Shown here: positions 9,289-17,566 of the stretch, piece after piece
Position numbering within the stretch: position 1 is the first letter of the stretch
How the letters are laid out: each line of letters opens with the position of its first letter
Assembly: GCF_024748695.1 (NCBI RefSeq)
Contig: NZ_CP087176.1
Coordinates: forward strand, 48,501 to 112,500
Direction of reading: 5' to 3'
Origin: Pseudomonas sp. B21-040
GTDB taxonomy: Bacteria > Pseudomonadota > Gammaproteobacteria > Pseudomonadales > Pseudomonadaceae
Length of the DNA stretch: 64,000 nt
Translations under genes and position numbers: made by a program
Notes under the pieces: model-generated
The model's database searches: none
What the model was told of the DNA's origin: nothing
Seen by the model: the letters and a program-made list of their open reading frames with translations, nothing else

Positions 9289-9930
9289 ATGCAACTCAAG
9301 AATCCCATCCTCGGCCTGTGCCAACAGTCCACCTTCATGCTCAGCGCTGCCAAAGTCGATCAATGCCCGGACGATGAAGGCTTTGAAGTGGCCTTTGCGG
9401 GCCGTTCCAACGCCGGCAAGTCCAGCGCGTTGAACACGCTGACGCACGCCAGTCTTGCGCGAACCTCGAAAACTCCGGGGCGCACGCAGCTCTTGAACTT
9501 CTTCAAGCTAGACGATGATCGTCGTCTGGTCGACCTGCCGGGTTACGGTTATGCAAAAGTACCTATCCCGTTGAAGCTGCACTGGCAGCGTCACCTGGAA
9601 GCCTATCTGGGTGGTCGCGAGAGTTTGAAAGGTCTGATTTTGATGATGGACATTCGTCATCCAATGACCGACTTCGACTTGTTGATGCTCGATTGGGCCG
9701 TCGCCAGCGGTATGCCAATGCACATTTTGCTGACCAAAGCCGACAAACTGACTTACGGAGCGGCAAAAAACGTCCTGCTCAAAGTGCAGGCAGATATTCG
9801 TAAGGGCTGGGGGGATGCGGTCAGTATTCAGCTTTTTTCCGCGCCAAAACGTCTGGGCCTGGAAGACGCCTACACTGTATTGGCAGGCTGGATGGAGCTG
9901 GCGGACAAGGGTTCCGAGGCCGCCGAATAA
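9289..9930 (+). CDS. engB: EngB/YsxC ribosome-biogenesis GTPase
   Basis: Essential GTPase that assists assembly of the large ribosomal subunit. The P-loop reads [10 protein letters not shown], the G2/G3 region shows T-S-K-T-P-G-R-T and D-L-P-G-Y-G, and the base-specificity motif is T-K-A-D. The open frame extends upstream to 9124, but the ATG at 9289 (M-Q-L-K-N-P) gives 213 residues, the usual family length, and the extra N-terminus has no family counterpart. The gene faces polA across an intergenic space holding an ErsA-like RNA. The engB-small RNA-polA arrangement is widely conserved in gammaproteobacteria (spf in Escherichia coli). Confidence 0.93.
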   Translation: MQLKNPILGLCQQSTFMLSAAKVDQCPDDEGFEVAFAGRSNAGKSSALNTLTHASLARTSKTPGRTQLLNFFKLDDDRRLVDLPGYGYAKVPIPLKLHWQRHLEAYLGGRESLKGLILMMDIRHPMTDFDLLMLDWAVASGMPMHILLTKADKLTYGAAKNVLLKVQADIRKGWGDAVSIQLFSAPKRLGLEDAYTVLAGWMELADKGSEAAE

Positions 9931-9952
9931 GGCTTTTAAGCAAATTCAGGGC

Positions 9953-9996
9953 AAAAAAAACCCCGGACTTCTATGGGGAGGGGGAAGTTCCGGGGT
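9953..9996 (-). terminator. Intrinsic terminator of the ErsA-like RNA
   Basis: On the minus strand ACCCCGGAACTT pairs with AAGTCCGGGG around a C-rich loop and is followed by eight T. This is a canonical Rho-independent terminator. Confidence 0.88.
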
Positions 9997-10084
9997 CCAA
10001 GTTCCGGACCGCTAGGGCGGGGTCCAGATATCTGCCAACACTTAACACAACATAGGAGCATCGAAGGGCTTCACCAGCCATTCA
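9953..10084 (-). ncRNA. ersA: ErsA-like small RNA (Spot 42-like locus)
   Basis: The engB-polA intergenic region holds a promoter and a strong terminator on the minus strand, about 130 bases apart. ErsA of P. aeruginosa, encoded in this same interval and sigma-22 dependent, is about 132 bases long as I recall. ErsA acts with Hfq on mRNAs such as algC and oprD. The start near 10084 is inferred from the spacing of the promoter; the end is the T-run of the terminator. The terminator loop region is C-rich (CCCCCTCCCC), resembling the seed of ErsA. No significant open frame fills the interval. Identity rests on position, promoter type and length, not on alignment. Confidence 0.75.
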
Positions 10085-10089
10085 GTTAC

Positions 10090-10117
10090 TCTGAGTGGTG
10101 GTTGATGGATAAGTTCC
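10090..10117 (-). promoter_or_regulatory. Sigma-22 (AlgU) type promoter for the ErsA-like RNA
   Basis: On the minus strand GGAACTT (10117-10111) is followed after exactly 16 bases by TCAGA (10094-10090). This fits the AlgU/RpoE consensus GAACTT-N16/17-TCnnA. A second GGAACTT lies 11 bases further upstream (10128-10122). Transcription would begin near 10084. Envelope-stress control is expected because ErsA in P. aeruginosa is AlgU dependent. Confidence 0.75.
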
Positions 10118-10179
10118 GAAGAAGTTCCAAACCCATTAGAAATAAGCCCCAGCATTTTTCGAAATAAGGCTCCTGGCCT

Positions 10180-10213
10180 TTTTCTGCCGCGGCGCCTATG
10201 CCGCAGCAGAAAA
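10180..10213. repeat. Inverted repeat just downstream of polA
   Basis: TTTTCTGCCGCGGC and GCCGCAGCAGAAAA form a 14-base stem with one mismatch and a 6-base loop, 16 bases beyond the polA stop. Neither strand has a T-run after the stem, so it is not a standard terminator. It could act as an mRNA 3' end-stabilising hairpin. Confidence 0.6.
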
Positions 10214-10228
10214 CGCCTTTCAGACGGC

Positions 10229-13000
10229 TCAGTGAGCCTCATCCCAGTTATTTCCGACCCCAACCTCTACCAGTAGCGGCACATCCAGCTTCGCCGCGTC
10301 GCTCATGTGGATGCGAATTTCCTCACGCACCTGATCGACCAGATCTTCACGCACCTCCAGCACCAATTCATCGTGCACCTGCAAAATGACTTTGGCGTCG
10401 AGGCCTGACGAGGTCAGCCAGTTGTCCACGGCTACCATGGCTTTCTTGATGATGTCGGCCGCCGTGCCTTGCATCGGGGCATTGATCGCCGTGCGTTCGG
10501 CGCCTTTGCGCAGGGCCGGGTTTTTCGCGTTGATTTCCGGCAGGTACAGACGACGACCGAAGATCGTCTCCACGAAACCTTGCTCGGCCGCCTGGGCGCG
10601 AGTGCGTTCCATGTATTGCAGCACGCCTGGGTAACGGGCGAAGTAGCGATCGATGTACGCCTGAGACTGTTTGCGATCTACACCGATCTGCTTGGCCAGG
10701 CCAAACGCGCTCATGCCGTAGATCAAGCCGAAGTTGATCGCCTTGGCGCTGCGACGTTGATCAGTGGTCACGTCCGCCAGTTCAACGCCGAAGACTTCGG
10801 CGGCGGTGGCCTTGTGCACGTCCAGATTATTGCGGAAGGCATGCAGCAGGCCTTCGTCTTTGGCCAGGTGGGCCATGATTCGCAGTTCGATCTGCGAATA
10901 GTCCGCCGCCAGTAGCTTGTAGCCGGTTGGTGCAACAAACGCCTGACGAATTCGACGCCCTTCGGCGGTACGGATCGGAATGTTTTGCAGGTTGGGATCG
11001 CTGGACGACAAGCGCCCGGTCGCGGCCACGGCCTGGTGATAAGAGGTGTGAATCCGCCCTGTGCGCGGGTTGATCTGCTCCGGCAGACGATCGGTGTAGG
11101 TGCTTTTCAGCTTGCTCATCGAGCGGTATTGCATCAGCACTTTGGGCAGCGGGAAATCCTGCTCGGCCAGTTCTGCCAATACGGCTTCGGCGGTGGAGGC
11201 CTGGCCCTTGGCCGTTTTACTGAGGACCGGCAGGCCGAGTTTTTCGTACAGGATCACGCCCAATTGCTTCGGTGAACCGAGGTTGAATTCCTCGCCGGCG
11301 ATGGCAAACGCCTCACGCTCGAGAGCGACCATTTTCTCGCCCAGTTCAACACTTTGGATACCCAGCAGGTTGGCGTCGACCAGCGCGCCCTGGCGCTCGA
11401 TCCGTGCCAGCACGGGCACCAGCGGCATTTCGATTTCGCTCAGGACTTTGCTCAGGCTCGGGATGGCATTGAGTTTTTCTTGCAGGGTTTGATGCAGGCG
11501 CAGCGTCACATCGGCGTCTTCGGCGGCGTAAGGGCCGGCCAGTTCCAGAGAGATCTGGTCAAACGTCAGCTGCTTGGCACCTTTGCCGGCGATGTCCTGA
11601 AAACTGGTGGTGGTGTGATTCAGGTACTTGAGCGCCAGGCTGTCCATGTCGTGACGGGTCGCCGTGGAGTCCAGTACGTAGGATTCGAGCATGGTGTCGA
11701 ACGCGATGCCCCGCACGGTAATGCCGCAGTCCTGATCGCCGCCGATGGCGCAGTTGGCGAGGATGTTCATGTCGAACTTGGCGTGCTGGCCAACCTTGAG
11801 CTTGTTCGGGTCTTCCAGCATCGGTTTCAGCGCGCGAAGCACGGTGTCGCGGTCCAGTTGATCCGGCACACCCATGTAGGAATGGGTCAACGGAATGTAG
11901 GCCGCTTCGTTGGCTTGTACAGCGAACGACAGGCCAACCAGTTGCGCCTGCTGCGCATCGATGCCGGTGGTTTCGGTGTCGAAGGCGATCAGCTTGGCGT
12001 CGTTGAGCTTTTTCAGCCACAGGTCGAAAACCGCCTGGGTGAGGATCGTCGTGTATTTGAGTTCTGTCTCGGCGGCAACTTCTTCAGCCACCGGAGCGGT
12101 GACTTCCTGCCCGGAACGCTTGGCGTCGCGCTGGTTGTCTTCGAACCAGCTCTTGAACTCCAGCAGGGTGTAGAGCTCGGCGAGTTTGTCGTGATCCGGT
12201 TTGCCCATTTGCAGGTCATCAAGGCCGATGTCCAGCGGTACGTCGATCTTGATGGTTGCCAGTTGATAGGAGAGAAACGCCATCTCCTTGTGTTCTTCGA
12301 GCTTGGCCGGCAGGGTTTTGGCCCCGCGAATCGGTAGGGTCGGGACGATATCGAGCTGCGCATACAGCTCGGTCAGGCCGCCATTCACGCCCACCAACAG
12401 GCCGGAAGCGGTCTTCGGGCCAATACCCGGAACGCCCGGGATGTTGTCGGAAGAGTCGCCCATCAATGCCAGGTAATCGATGATCTGCTCGGGAGCGACG
12501 CCGAATTTCTCCTTCACGCCCTCCACGTCCATGCTGCTACCGGTCATGGTATTGACCAAGGTAATGTGGCCATCGACCAGTTGCGCCATGTCCTTGTCGC
12601 CGGTGGAGATGATCACCGGGCGATCGGCCGCTGCGCTGCTGCGCGCCAGGGTGCCGATCACGTCATCGGCCTCGACGCCTTCGACGCACAACAGTGGGAA
12701 GCCCAGGGCGATCACGCTCTGGTGCAGCGGCTCGATTTGCACGCGCATGTCGTCGGGCATGCTTGGACGATTAGCCTTGTATTCGGCGTACATGTCATCG
12801 CGAAACGTCCCACCCTTGGCATCGAACACCACGGCGAACGGACTGTCCGGGTATTGCTTGCGCAGGCTCTTGAGCATGTTCAATACGCCCTTGACCGCTC
12901 CGGTCGGCAGGCCTTTGGACGTGGTCAGCGGTGGCAGCGCGTGAAAGGCGCGGTACAGGTAAGAAGAACCGTCCACCAGGACGAGGGGGGCTTGGCTCAT
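10229..13000 (-). CDS. polA: DNA polymerase I
   Basis: Repair and Okazaki-fragment processing polymerase. The 923-residue protein has all three domains. The N-terminal 5'-nuclease (about 1-290) shows L-V-D-G-S-S-Y-L-Y-R-A-F and V-E-A-D-D-V-I-G. The proofreading exonuclease (about 310-520) has F-D-T-E-T-T-G and the later H-D-M-D and A-E-D-A-D-V-T motifs. The polymerase has D-Y-S-Q-I-E-L-R, the O-helix R-R-S-A-K-A-I-N-F-G-L-I-Y-G-M and V-H-D-E-L-V. The ATG at 13000 (M-S-Q-A-P-L) is preferred to an upstream in-frame start at 13012 because it matches the usual family start. It diverges from the DUF2782 gene. Confidence 0.96.
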   Translation of the reverse strand: MSQAPLVLVDGSSYLYRAFHALPPLTTSKGLPTGAVKGVLNMLKSLRKQYPDSPFAVVFDAKGGTFRDDMYAEYKANRPSMPDDMRVQIEPLHQSVIALGFPLLCVEGVEADDVIGTLARSSAAADRPVIISTGDKDMAQLVDGHITLVNTMTGSSMDVEGVKEKFGVAPEQIIDYLALMGDSSDNIPGVPGIGPKTASGLLVGVNGGLTELYAQLDIVPTLPIRGAKTLPAKLEEHKEMAFLSYQLATIKIDVPLDIGLDDLQMGKPDHDKLAELYTLLEFKSWFEDNQRDAKRSGQEVTAPVAEEVAAETELKYTTILTQAVFDLWLKKLNDAKLIAFDTETTGIDAQQAQLVGLSFAVQANEAAYIPLTHSYMGVPDQLDRDTVLRALKPMLEDPNKLKVGQHAKFDMNILANCAIGGDQDCGITVRGIAFDTMLESYVLDSTATRHDMDSLALKYLNHTTTSFQDIAGKGAKQLTFDQISLELAGPYAAEDADVTLRLHQTLQEKLNAIPSLSKVLSEIEMPLVPVLARIERQGALVDANLLGIQSVELGEKMVALEREAFAIAGEEFNLGSPKQLGVILYEKLGLPVLSKTAKGQASTAEAVLAELAEQDFPLPKVLMQYRSMSKLKSTYTDRLPEQINPRTGRIHTSYHQAVAATGRLSSSDPNLQNIPIRTAEGRRIRQAFVAPTGYKLLAADYSQIELRIMAHLAKDEGLLHAFRNNLDVHKATAAEVFGVELADVTTDQRRSAKAINFGLIYGMSAFGLAKQIGVDRKQSQAYIDRYFARYPGVLQYMERTRAQAAEQGFVETIFGRRLYLPEINAKNPALRKGAERTAINAPMQGTAADIIKKAMVAVDNWLTSSGLDAKVILQVHDELVLEVREDLVDQVREEIRIHMSDAAKLDVPLLVEVGVGNNWDEAH

Positions 13001-13074
13001 GAGCAGGATCAACCTTTTCGGCGGGTCCGGCGCTAGAATAGCGGGACCGTTGACGACAAAGGGACAAGGTTATC

Positions 13075-13365
13075 ATGCGCACACTAAATCGCCTGTTGCT
13101 GGCTGGCTTGTTTGCAATCACACCGATAGCCGTCATGGCGGCGGACGATGCGCCGACACCGGAACCGGAAGTGACCATCCACACGGAAGGGGACAAGGTC
13201 ATCCAGGAGTACCGTCAAAACGGTTTCCTGTACGCGATCAAGGTCACGCCGAAGGGCGCGCCGCCGTATTTTCTGGTACGCGCCGATGGAACAGATGCAA
13301 ACTTCATCCGCTCGGATCAGCCGGATATGCTGATTCCGTCGTGGAAAATCTTTGAGTGGAAGTAG
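13075..13365 (+). CDS. DUF2782 periplasmic protein
   Basis: A 96-residue conserved protein of unknown function. A signal peptide (about 1-22, ending V-M-A-A) suggests export. The mature part is acidic at first and then contains the conserved I-Q-E-Y-R-x-N-G and Y-x-I-K-V-x-P segment seen in the DUF2782 family. It is transcribed divergently from polA and lies 57 bases before thrB on the same strand. This polA-DUF2782-thrB order is conserved in Pseudomonas. No motif suggests catalysis. Confidence 0.8.
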   Translation: MRTLNRLLLAGLFAITPIAVMAADDAPTPEPEVTIHTEGDKVIQEYRQNGFLYAIKVTPKGAPPYFLVRADGTDANFIRSDQPDMLIPSWKIFEWK

Positions 13366-13422
13366 TTTCTTAATTTCAATCGGCGCTGGCTCACGAGCGG
13401 CGCCCGTACTGGCAGTTTAAAC

Positions 13423-14373
13423 ATGTCTGTGTTCACCCCCCTGGCTCGGCCCGAGCTGGAAGCTTTTCTCGCCCCTTATGGCCTCGGCCGCCTGCTTGAT
13501 TTCCAGGGGATTGCTGCCGGTAGCGAAAACACCAATTTCTTTATCAGCCTGGAGCAGGGCGAGTTCGTCCTGACTCTGGTCGAGCGCGGTCCGGTTGATG
13601 AAATGCCGTTTTTCATCGAACTGCTCGACGTTCTGCATGAAGCTGATTTGCCGGTGCCTTACGCGCTGCGTACCACCGACGGCATTGCCTTGCGTGAATT
13701 GGCTGGCAAGCCTGCGCTGCTGCAGCCGCGCCTGGCCGGCAAGCACATCAAGCAAGCCAACGCACAACATTGCGCGCAGGTCGGTGAACTGCTCGGCCAT
13801 CTGCACCTGGCCACCCAGGCCAACATGATCAAGCGCAAAACCGATCGTGGCCTGGACTGGATGCTGGAGGAGGGCACGCAGTTTCTCTCTCATCTGGATG
13901 CCGAACAGCGTGAACTGCTGCAGCGGGCGCTGGACGAAATCACACAGCAGAAAGAGAAAATTCTGGCGCTGCCGCGGGCCAATATCCATGCAGACCTGTT
14001 CCGCGACAACGCGATGTTCGAAGGCACGCACCTGACCGGGTTGATCGACTTCTACAACGCTTGTTCCGGGCCGATGCTCTACGACGTGGCGATTGCCTTG
14101 AACGACTGGTGTTCCAATGAGGGCGGTTTGATCGACGGGCCAAGGGCGAGGGCATTGCTGGGGGCTTATGCGGCGTTGCGCCCGTTTACAGCGGCCGAGG
14201 CCGAGTTGTGGCCGACGATGCTGCGCGTGGCGTGCGTGCGGTTCTGGTTGTCACGGTTGATTGCCGCAGAGTCTTTCGCCGGGCAGGACGTGCTGATTCA
14301 CGATCCGATGGAGTTTCAATTGCGCTTGGCGCAGCGGCAGAAAGTCAGCACACCGCTTCCTTTCGCCCTTTAA
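13423..14373 (+). CDS. thrB: Homoserine kinase (ThrB, aminoglycoside-phosphotransferase fold)
   Basis: Phosphorylates homoserine to O-phosphohomoserine for threonine synthesis. This 316-residue enzyme is of the APH/choline-kinase fold used by pseudomonads, not the GHMP fold of Escherichia coli ThrB. The catalytic loop reads N-I-H-A-D-L-F-R-D-N (H-x-D-x4-N) and the metal-binding motif is L-I-D-F-Y. The ATP-binding part near residue 30 has G-S-E-N-T-N-F. A REP pair follows immediately downstream. Confidence 0.93.
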   Translation: MSVFTPLARPELEAFLAPYGLGRLLDFQGIAAGSENTNFFISLEQGEFVLTLVERGPVDEMPFFIELLDVLHEADLPVPYALRTTDGIALRELAGKPALLQPRLAGKHIKQANAQHCAQVGELLGHLHLATQANMIKRKTDRGLDWMLEEGTQFLSHLDAEQRELLQRALDEITQQKEKILALPRANIHADLFRDNAMFEGTHLTGLIDFYNACSGPMLYDVAIALNDWCSNEGGLIDGPRARALLGAYAALRPFTAAEAELWPTMLRVACVRFWLSRLIAAESFAGQDVLIHDPMEFQLRLAQRQKVSTPLPFAL

Positions 14374-14377
14374 AAGC

Positions 14378-14470
14378 TTCGCGAGCAAGCCCGCTCCCAC
14401 ATTGGAACTGCGCCAGCCACAGAATTTGTGTGCACAGGAGATCCAATGTGGGAGCGGGCTTGCTCGCGAA
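14378..14470. repeat. REP doublet (inverted pair)
   Basis: Two palindromic units of the GCGAGCAAGCCCGCTCCCACATTGG type lie head to head, arms 14378-14407 and 14442-14470, around about 35 bases. This is a Pseudomonas REPIN-like structure between the convergent thrB and znuA genes. Confidence 0.85.
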
Positions 14471-14493
14471 TGGGGGCGACACAAATGTCCGGG

Positions 14494-15414
14494 TTACAAC
14501 GACTCCAGGCACCCCGCCAAATCATTCCCCAACTTCTCCAGCACCTGCTCATATCCTTGTGCAGTCGCGGGTGTGTATCCGCCCAGCGCATCCAGTTCCG
14601 CCAGCTTCACTGGCAACCCGGCCACCAACGTTTCCGCCAGGCGCGGACGCAACGGCGGTTCACTGAACACGCAAGTCTTGCCGACTTCCTGCAATCGCGC
14701 GCGCATTGTCGCGACGTGCTGGGCGCCCGGCTGTACTTCGGCAGCGACGCTGAATACGCCAGTGTGCTTGAGGCCGTAAGCGTCTTCGAAGTAGTCGAAC
14801 GCTTCATGGAATACGAAATACGGCTTGCCCGCGATCCCCGCCAGTCGCGCCTTCAAGCGCAGGTCCAGCGCATCCAGTCGCTCGTCGAACGCTTTCAGGT
14901 TGCTTTGATAACGCGCCGCATTGGCCGGATCGGCAGCACTCAGGTCGGCGGCCATTTTTGTGGCGATCACGCGAGCATTGACCGGTGATAACCACAAATG
15001 CGCATCCAGCGTGCCTGGGCGGTGATCGTGGTCATGTTCGTCGGCATCTTCGGCGTGAGATTGGCTATCTTCGGCGAAATGTCGAAGATTAAGCCCAGGC
15101 AAATCCTGCACGGCGACGCTCGGCAGCGTACGACCGTTAAGCACGCGCGGCAGGAAGCCTTCCATGTCCGGCCCGATCCAGTAAAGCAGATCGACCGATT
15201 GCACCTTCCGTACGTCGGAAGGACGCAAGGCATAGTTGTGCGGCGAAGCCCCTGGCGGTAGCAACACTTCCGGAATTGCCAAGCCATCCTGCACCGCAGC
15301 GGCAATCAGCTGCAGGGGTTTGATGCTGGTGAGGACTTTGACCTCGGCGTGCGCCGAACCGATCAGCAAAAAACTTGCGACAAATGCGACAAAGATAGAA
15401 AAAAGTCGGGACAC
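14494..15414 (-). CDS. znuA: Zinc ABC transporter substrate-binding protein ZnuA
   Basis: Periplasmic protein that captures Zn(II) for the ZnuBC importer. It has a signal peptide ending S-A-H-A, then V-K-V-L-T-S-I-K-P-L-Q-L at the mature start. Conserved histidines appear in A-S-P-H-N-Y-A-L-R-P and in D-A-H-L-W-L-S-P, and a His/Asp-rich loop (H-A-E-D-A-D-E-H-D-H-D-H) sits between them, as in ZnuA proteins. The GTG at 15414 is favoured over GTG at 15423 because it gives the familiar M-S-R-L-F start and some ribosome-site spacing. It diverges from zur, with a candidate Zur box between the genes. Confidence 0.92.
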   Translation of the reverse strand: MSRLFSIFVAFVASFLLIGSAHAEVKVLTSIKPLQLIAAAVQDGLAIPEVLLPPGASPHNYALRPSDVRKVQSVDLLYWIGPDMEGFLPRVLNGRTLPSVAVQDLPGLNLRHFAEDSQSHAEDADEHDHDHRPGTLDAHLWLSPVNARVIATKMAADLSAADPANAARYQSNLKAFDERLDALDLRLKARLAGIAGKPYFVFHEAFDYFEDAYGLKHTGVFSVAAEVQPGAQHVATMRARLQEVGKTCVFSEPPLRPRLAETLVAGLPVKLAELDALGGYTPATAQGYEQVLEKLGNDLAGCLESL

Positions 15415-15440
15415 GATGACCACTCGAAGAGGCGAGAACG

Positions 15441-15455
15441 GGTAACATAATAACG
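15441..15455. promoter_or_regulatory. Candidate Zur box in the znuA-zur divergent region
   Basis: GGTAACATAATAACG is an AT-rich imperfect palindrome resembling GTTAT-n-ATAAC-type Zur sites. It sits between the divergent znuA and zur starts, where it could control both. The match is partial, so this is a proposal. Confidence 0.5.
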
Positions 15456-15480
15456 TCTCTCACAAAACTCGTCGCCGCTC

Positions 15481-15963
15481 ATGCCTAAAACACCGATTGC
15501 CAGCCGTCCCCACGACCACTCTCATTGCGTGCATAGCGCATTGTCTGAGGCCGATGCCTTGTGCGCTCGTCAGGGATTGCGCCTGACCGCGTTGCGCCGC
15601 CGGGTGCTGGAACTGGTGTGGCAAAGCCACAAGCCGCTGGGTGCGTACGACATTCTCGCGGTGCTCAGTGAGCAGGACGGCCGTCGTGCCGCGCCGCCGA
15701 CCGTGTATCGCGCGCTGGATTTTCTCCTGGACAACGGCCTCGTACACCGCATCTCCTCGCTGAACGCCTTCGTCGGCTGCAATCATCCGGGGCACGCTCA
15801 CCAAGGGCAGTTCCTGATTTGCCGCGAATGCCACGCCGCCATTGAACTCGAACAGCAGTCCATCAGTGACGCCATCATTGGTAGCGCCAAGGATGTTGGA
15901 TTTATTGTCGAAGGCCAGACCGTAGAAGTGGTCGGCCTCTGCTCGGGCTGCCAGGGGGCTTGA
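15481..15963 (+). CDS. zur: Zur (Np20) zinc-responsive Fur-family repressor
   Basis: Zinc-loaded repressor of zinc uptake genes. The 160 residues have the winged-helix region with [11 protein letters not shown] and [10 protein letters not shown]. The dimerisation/metal domain has H-P-G-H-A-H-Q-G and two zinc cysteine pairs, C-R-E-C and C-S-G-C, the latter at the extreme C-terminus. The His-rich N-terminus (H-D-H-S-H-C-V-H) is common in Zur proteins. The stop overlaps the znuC start by one base (TGATG), so zur-znuC-znuB form one coupled operon, and Zur is probably autoregulated. Confidence 0.93.
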   Translation: MPKTPIASRPHDHSHCVHSALSEADALCARQGLRLTALRRRVLELVWQSHKPLGAYDILAVLSEQDGRRAAPPTVYRALDFLLDNGLVHRISSLNAFVGCNHPGHAHQGQFLICRECHAAIELEQQSISDAIIGSAKDVGFIVEGQTVEVVGLCSGCQGA

Positions 15964-16748
15964 TGAGCAATGCGCTGATCCGTCTTAAGCAAGTTGCCGT
16001 CACGTTTGCCGGGCAACCTGTGCTGGATAACATCGAGCTGAGTGTCGAGCCAGGGCAGATCGTCACCCTGATCGGCCCTAACGGTGCCGGCAAGACTACG
16101 TTGGTGCGCGCGGTGCTCGGCCTGTTGAAACCGGACAGTGGCAGCGTCTGGCGCAAGCCGAAACTACGCGTTGGCTACATGCCGCAAAAACTTCATGTCG
16201 ACCCGACGCTGCCGCTTTCAGTGCTGCGCTTCTTGCGCCTTGTACCGGGCGTGGATCGTGTCATGGCCTTGGCGGCACTGCAGGAAGTCGGCGCCGAGCA
16301 GGTCATCGACAGTCCGGTGCAAAGCGTTTCCGGCGGTGAAATGCAGCGCGTGCTGCTGGCCCGAGCCCTGTTGCGCGAGCCGGAATTGCTGGTGCTCGAC
16401 GAACCGGTGCAAGGCGTCGACGTCGCCGGCCAGGCCGAACTCTATAGCCTGATCACGCGACTGCGCGACCGTCATGGCTGCGGTGTGTTGATGGTTTCCC
16501 ACGATTTGCACCTGGTAATGAGCACCACCGACCAAGTGGTTTGCCTCAATCGCCACGTCTGCTGCTCCGGCCATCCTGAACAAGTCAGTGGTGATCCGGC
16601 GTTCGTCGAGCTGTTCGGCAAGAACGCACAAAGCCTGGCGATTTATCACCACCACCACGACCACGCCCATGATCTGCATGGTTCGGTGGTCACCGCCGCT
16701 TCGGCAGCCCAACCCCACGTTCATGGAGATAGCTGCAAGCATGGCTGA
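15963..16748 (+). CDS. znuC: Zinc ABC transporter ATPase ZnuC
   Basis: Cytoplasmic ATPase that powers zinc import through ZnuB. Walker A is G-P-N-G-A-G-K-T-T, the signature is V-S-G-G-E-M-Q-R-V, Walker B is L-L-V-L-D-E-P, and the switch histidine is in M-V-S-H-D-L. The 261-residue protein ends in a histidine-rich tail (H-H-H-H-D-H-A-H and later H-V-H-G-D-S-C-K-H), likely a metal-sensing or storage element. The ATG at 15963 overlaps the zur stop; an upstream TTG at 15960 is unnecessary. Its 3' end overlaps znuB by eight bases. Confidence 0.94.
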   Translation: MSNALIRLKQVAVTFAGQPVLDNIELSVEPGQIVTLIGPNGAGKTTLVRAVLGLLKPDSGSVWRKPKLRVGYMPQKLHVDPTLPLSVLRFLRLVPGVDRVMALAALQEVGAEQVIDSPVQSVSGGEMQRVLLARALLREPELLVLDEPVQGVDVAGQAELYSLITRLRDRHGCGVLMVSHDLHLVMSTTDQVVCLNRHVCCSGHPEQVSGDPAFVELFGKNAQSLAIYHHHHDHAHDLHGSVVTAASAAQPHVHGDSCKHG

Positions 16749-17529
16749 TTTTCTGCTCTACGCCCTGCTTGCAGGTTTGGCCTTGGCACTGGTGGCGGGC
16801 CCGCTGGGTTCGTTCGTGGTCTGGCGGCGCATGGCCTATTTCGGCGACACCTTGTCCCATGCCGCTCTGCTGGGCGTAGCGCTGGGCTTTCTGCTGGATG
16901 TCAGCCCGGCCGTTGCGGTCACCGTCGGCTGTCTGCTACTGGCGGTGTTGCTGGTGACGTTGCAACAACGCCAGCCGCTGGCGTCTGACACGCTTTTGGG
17001 AATACTCGCACCGAGCACCCTCTCTTTGGGCCTGGTGGTACTAAGCTTCATGCACGAAGTGCGGATCGACCTGATGGCGTATCTGTTCGGCGACTTGCTG
17101 GCGATCAGCCCGACCGATCTGGCCTGGATCCTTGGCGGCAGCGCAGCCGTGTTGGCCCTGTTGGTGACGTTGTGGCGGCCGTTGCTGGCAATCACGGTGC
17201 ATGAAGAACTGGCCAAGGTCGAAGGTTTGCCAGTGGCCTCGCTACGATTGGCCCTGATGCTGCTGATCGCCGTGGTGATCGCGGTGGCGATGAAAATCGT
17301 CGGCGTTTTGCTGATTACGTCGCTGTTGATCATCCCGGCGGCTGCGGCACAACGTCACGCCCGGTCGCCGGAGCAGATGGCACTGGGCGCGAGCCTGCTG
17401 GGCATGCTCGCGGTCTGTGGCGGGCTGGCGCTGTCGTGGTTCAAGGACACACCGGCAGGCCCATCGATTGTTGTGACGGCTGCCGCACTGTTTCTGCTGA
17501 GTTTTGTCCTGCCCCGTCGAGGGGTGTAG
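16741..17529 (+). CDS. znuB: Zinc ABC transporter permease ZnuB
   Basis: Inner-membrane channel of the zinc importer, 262 residues with about eight or nine hydrophobic segments. The N-terminus shows [23 protein letters not shown], the conserved cytoplasmic coupling region of the family. The gene starts at the ATG at 16741, eight bases inside znuC; the open frame continues further upstream only as a shadow of znuC. It is the last gene of the zur-znuCB operon. Confidence 0.94.
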   Translation: MADFLLYALLAGLALALVAGPLGSFVVWRRMAYFGDTLSHAALLGVALGFLLDVSPAVAVTVGCLLLAVLLVTLQQRQPLASDTLLGILAPSTLSLGLVVLSFMHEVRIDLMAYLFGDLLAISPTDLAWILGGSAAVLALLVTLWRPLLAITVHEELAKVEGLPVASLRLALMLLIAVVIAVAMKIVGVLLITSLLIIPAAAAQRHARSPEQMALGASLLGMLAVCGGLALSWFKDTPAGPSIVVTAAALFLLSFVLPRRGV

Positions 17530-17566
17530 ACTTGCTCGTTTTTTGCGCAAATAGAGAGTCGCAGGA

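Noticed and set aside
10180..10213. Hairpin after polA as a Rho-independent terminator
   Set aside because: Neither strand has a T-run after the stem, so it is listed only as an inverted repeat.
14378..14470. REP doublet as a terminator for thrB or znuA
   Set aside because: Its sequence recurs elsewhere in the window and it lacks a T-tract; a repeat element explains it better.
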